Positions 63,861-64,000 of a stretch of DNA of 64,000 bases are shown here, piece by piece. The notes below the pieces were generated by a model. That model worked only from the letters and a program-made list of their open reading frames with translations. It was not told the DNA's origin and searched no databases. The stretch is from contig JAPFCR010000048.1 in NCBI GenBank assembly GCA_026169375.1, positions 42,730 through 106,729 of the forward strand, given 5' to 3'. The stretch is from Sporosarcina sp. Lineage in GTDB: Bacteria; Bacillota; Bacilli; Bacillales_A; Planococcaceae. The position numbers and the translations under genes were made by a program. The first letter of the stretch is position 1; the number at the start of each line of letters is the position of its first letter.

Positions 63861-64000
63861 GTGTGCCCTGCATGGGTAAATACTCGGCGGTGAAAGTCCG
63901 CTACAGGCTTGGCAGTAGGAACTGTTAGCGAAAGACAAGGTGGCTATCGTGAGGTAGTGGCTGAAGGAAGTCGGACGCAAAATCCCGAACTGACGAACAG
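63861..64000 (+). mobile_element. Group IIC intron, 5' end (cut by window)
   Basis: GTGTGCCCTGCATGGG is the 5' boundary motif of bacterial group IIC introns (the Oceanobacillus iheyensis intron starts GUGUGCCCGGCAUGGG). GTGAAAGTCC, GGCAGTAG, AACTGTTAGC, GCTGAAGGAAG and GGACGCAAAATCCC follow in domain I order. It begins three bases after a hairpin plus T run, the known target type for class C introns. The rest, including any reverse transcriptase, is beyond the window. Confidence 0.88.

Noticed and set aside
1..64000. tRNA or rRNA genes
   Set aside because: No cloverleaf with the conserved T-arm sequence and no rRNA segments were recognised by eye; a tRNA search program would be decisive.

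Overview
The window is a stretch of chromosome from a low-GC, endospore-forming member of the Bacilli. The right-hand 44 kb follows the Bacillus subtilis thrS-infC-rpmI-rplT-ysdA-ysdB ... ysdC ... sspI-ysgA-pheS-pheT-rnhC-zapA-cvpA-polX-mutS2-yshE-lcfA backbone almost gene for gene. T-box leaders precede thrS and pheS, an L20-type leader precedes infC, and a small acid-soluble spore protein gene (sspI) is present. A dedicated meso-diaminopimelate dehydrogenase gene and the general protein character suggest the Planococcaceae (Sporosarcina/Lysinibacillus-like). That family placement is an inference.

Bases 1 to about 19,300 are the right-hand part of a prophage. The + strand carries the end of a PBSX-like (xkd) myophage tail module: tape measure (cut by the window start), LysM tail protein, XkdQ-like hub fused to an NlpC/P60 domain, DUF2577, DUF2634, baseplate J, XkdU-like, tail fibre proteins and XkdX. 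A small structured RNA, a tyrosine recombinase and a lysis cassette (XhlA-like protein, phi LC3-type holin, amidase endolysin) follow. The - strand then carries two accessory operons. One is a four-gene cassette (15,781 to 13,402) with twin palindromic operators on its promoter. The other is a plasmid-like module: a ribbon-helix-helix protein, an FtsK/SpoIIIE-type translocase, a replication-relaxation family protein and a TrbC/VirB2-like membrane protein. A compound inverted-repeat structure lies in the leader of the translocase gene. No attachment sites could be identified because the other prophage end is outside the window.

Bases 19,569 to 27,823 hold replication and translation genes (nrdR, dnaB, dnaI, thrS, infC-rpmI-rplT, ysdA, ysdB, dut). 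dnaI appears to start with ATC and infC with ATT. From 28 to 45 kb, metabolic and signalling genes are inserted into the conserved backbone: two MDR oxidoreductases, two hemerythrin-like proteins, fhs, a GGDEF protein beside a broken paralogue, a ferredoxin-NADP reductase, a polysaccharide deacetylase, trhO, a DUF368/PopT lipid-carrier transporter, recQ, a glycerol dehydrogenase and ddh. From 45 to 64 kb the ysdC-argF-sspI-pheST-purU-rnhC-zapA-cvpA-polX-mutS2-yshE-lcfA block is present.

The most unusual non-coding features are: a dispersed composite palindromic repeat in three copies (26.6 kb and twice in tandem at 53.7 to 54.1 kb), one of which supplies the last codons of ysdA; the 5' end of a group IIC intron at 63,861, inserted directly after a FadR-type operator palindrome that looks like a terminator; and the promoter-driven structured RNA at 10,496.
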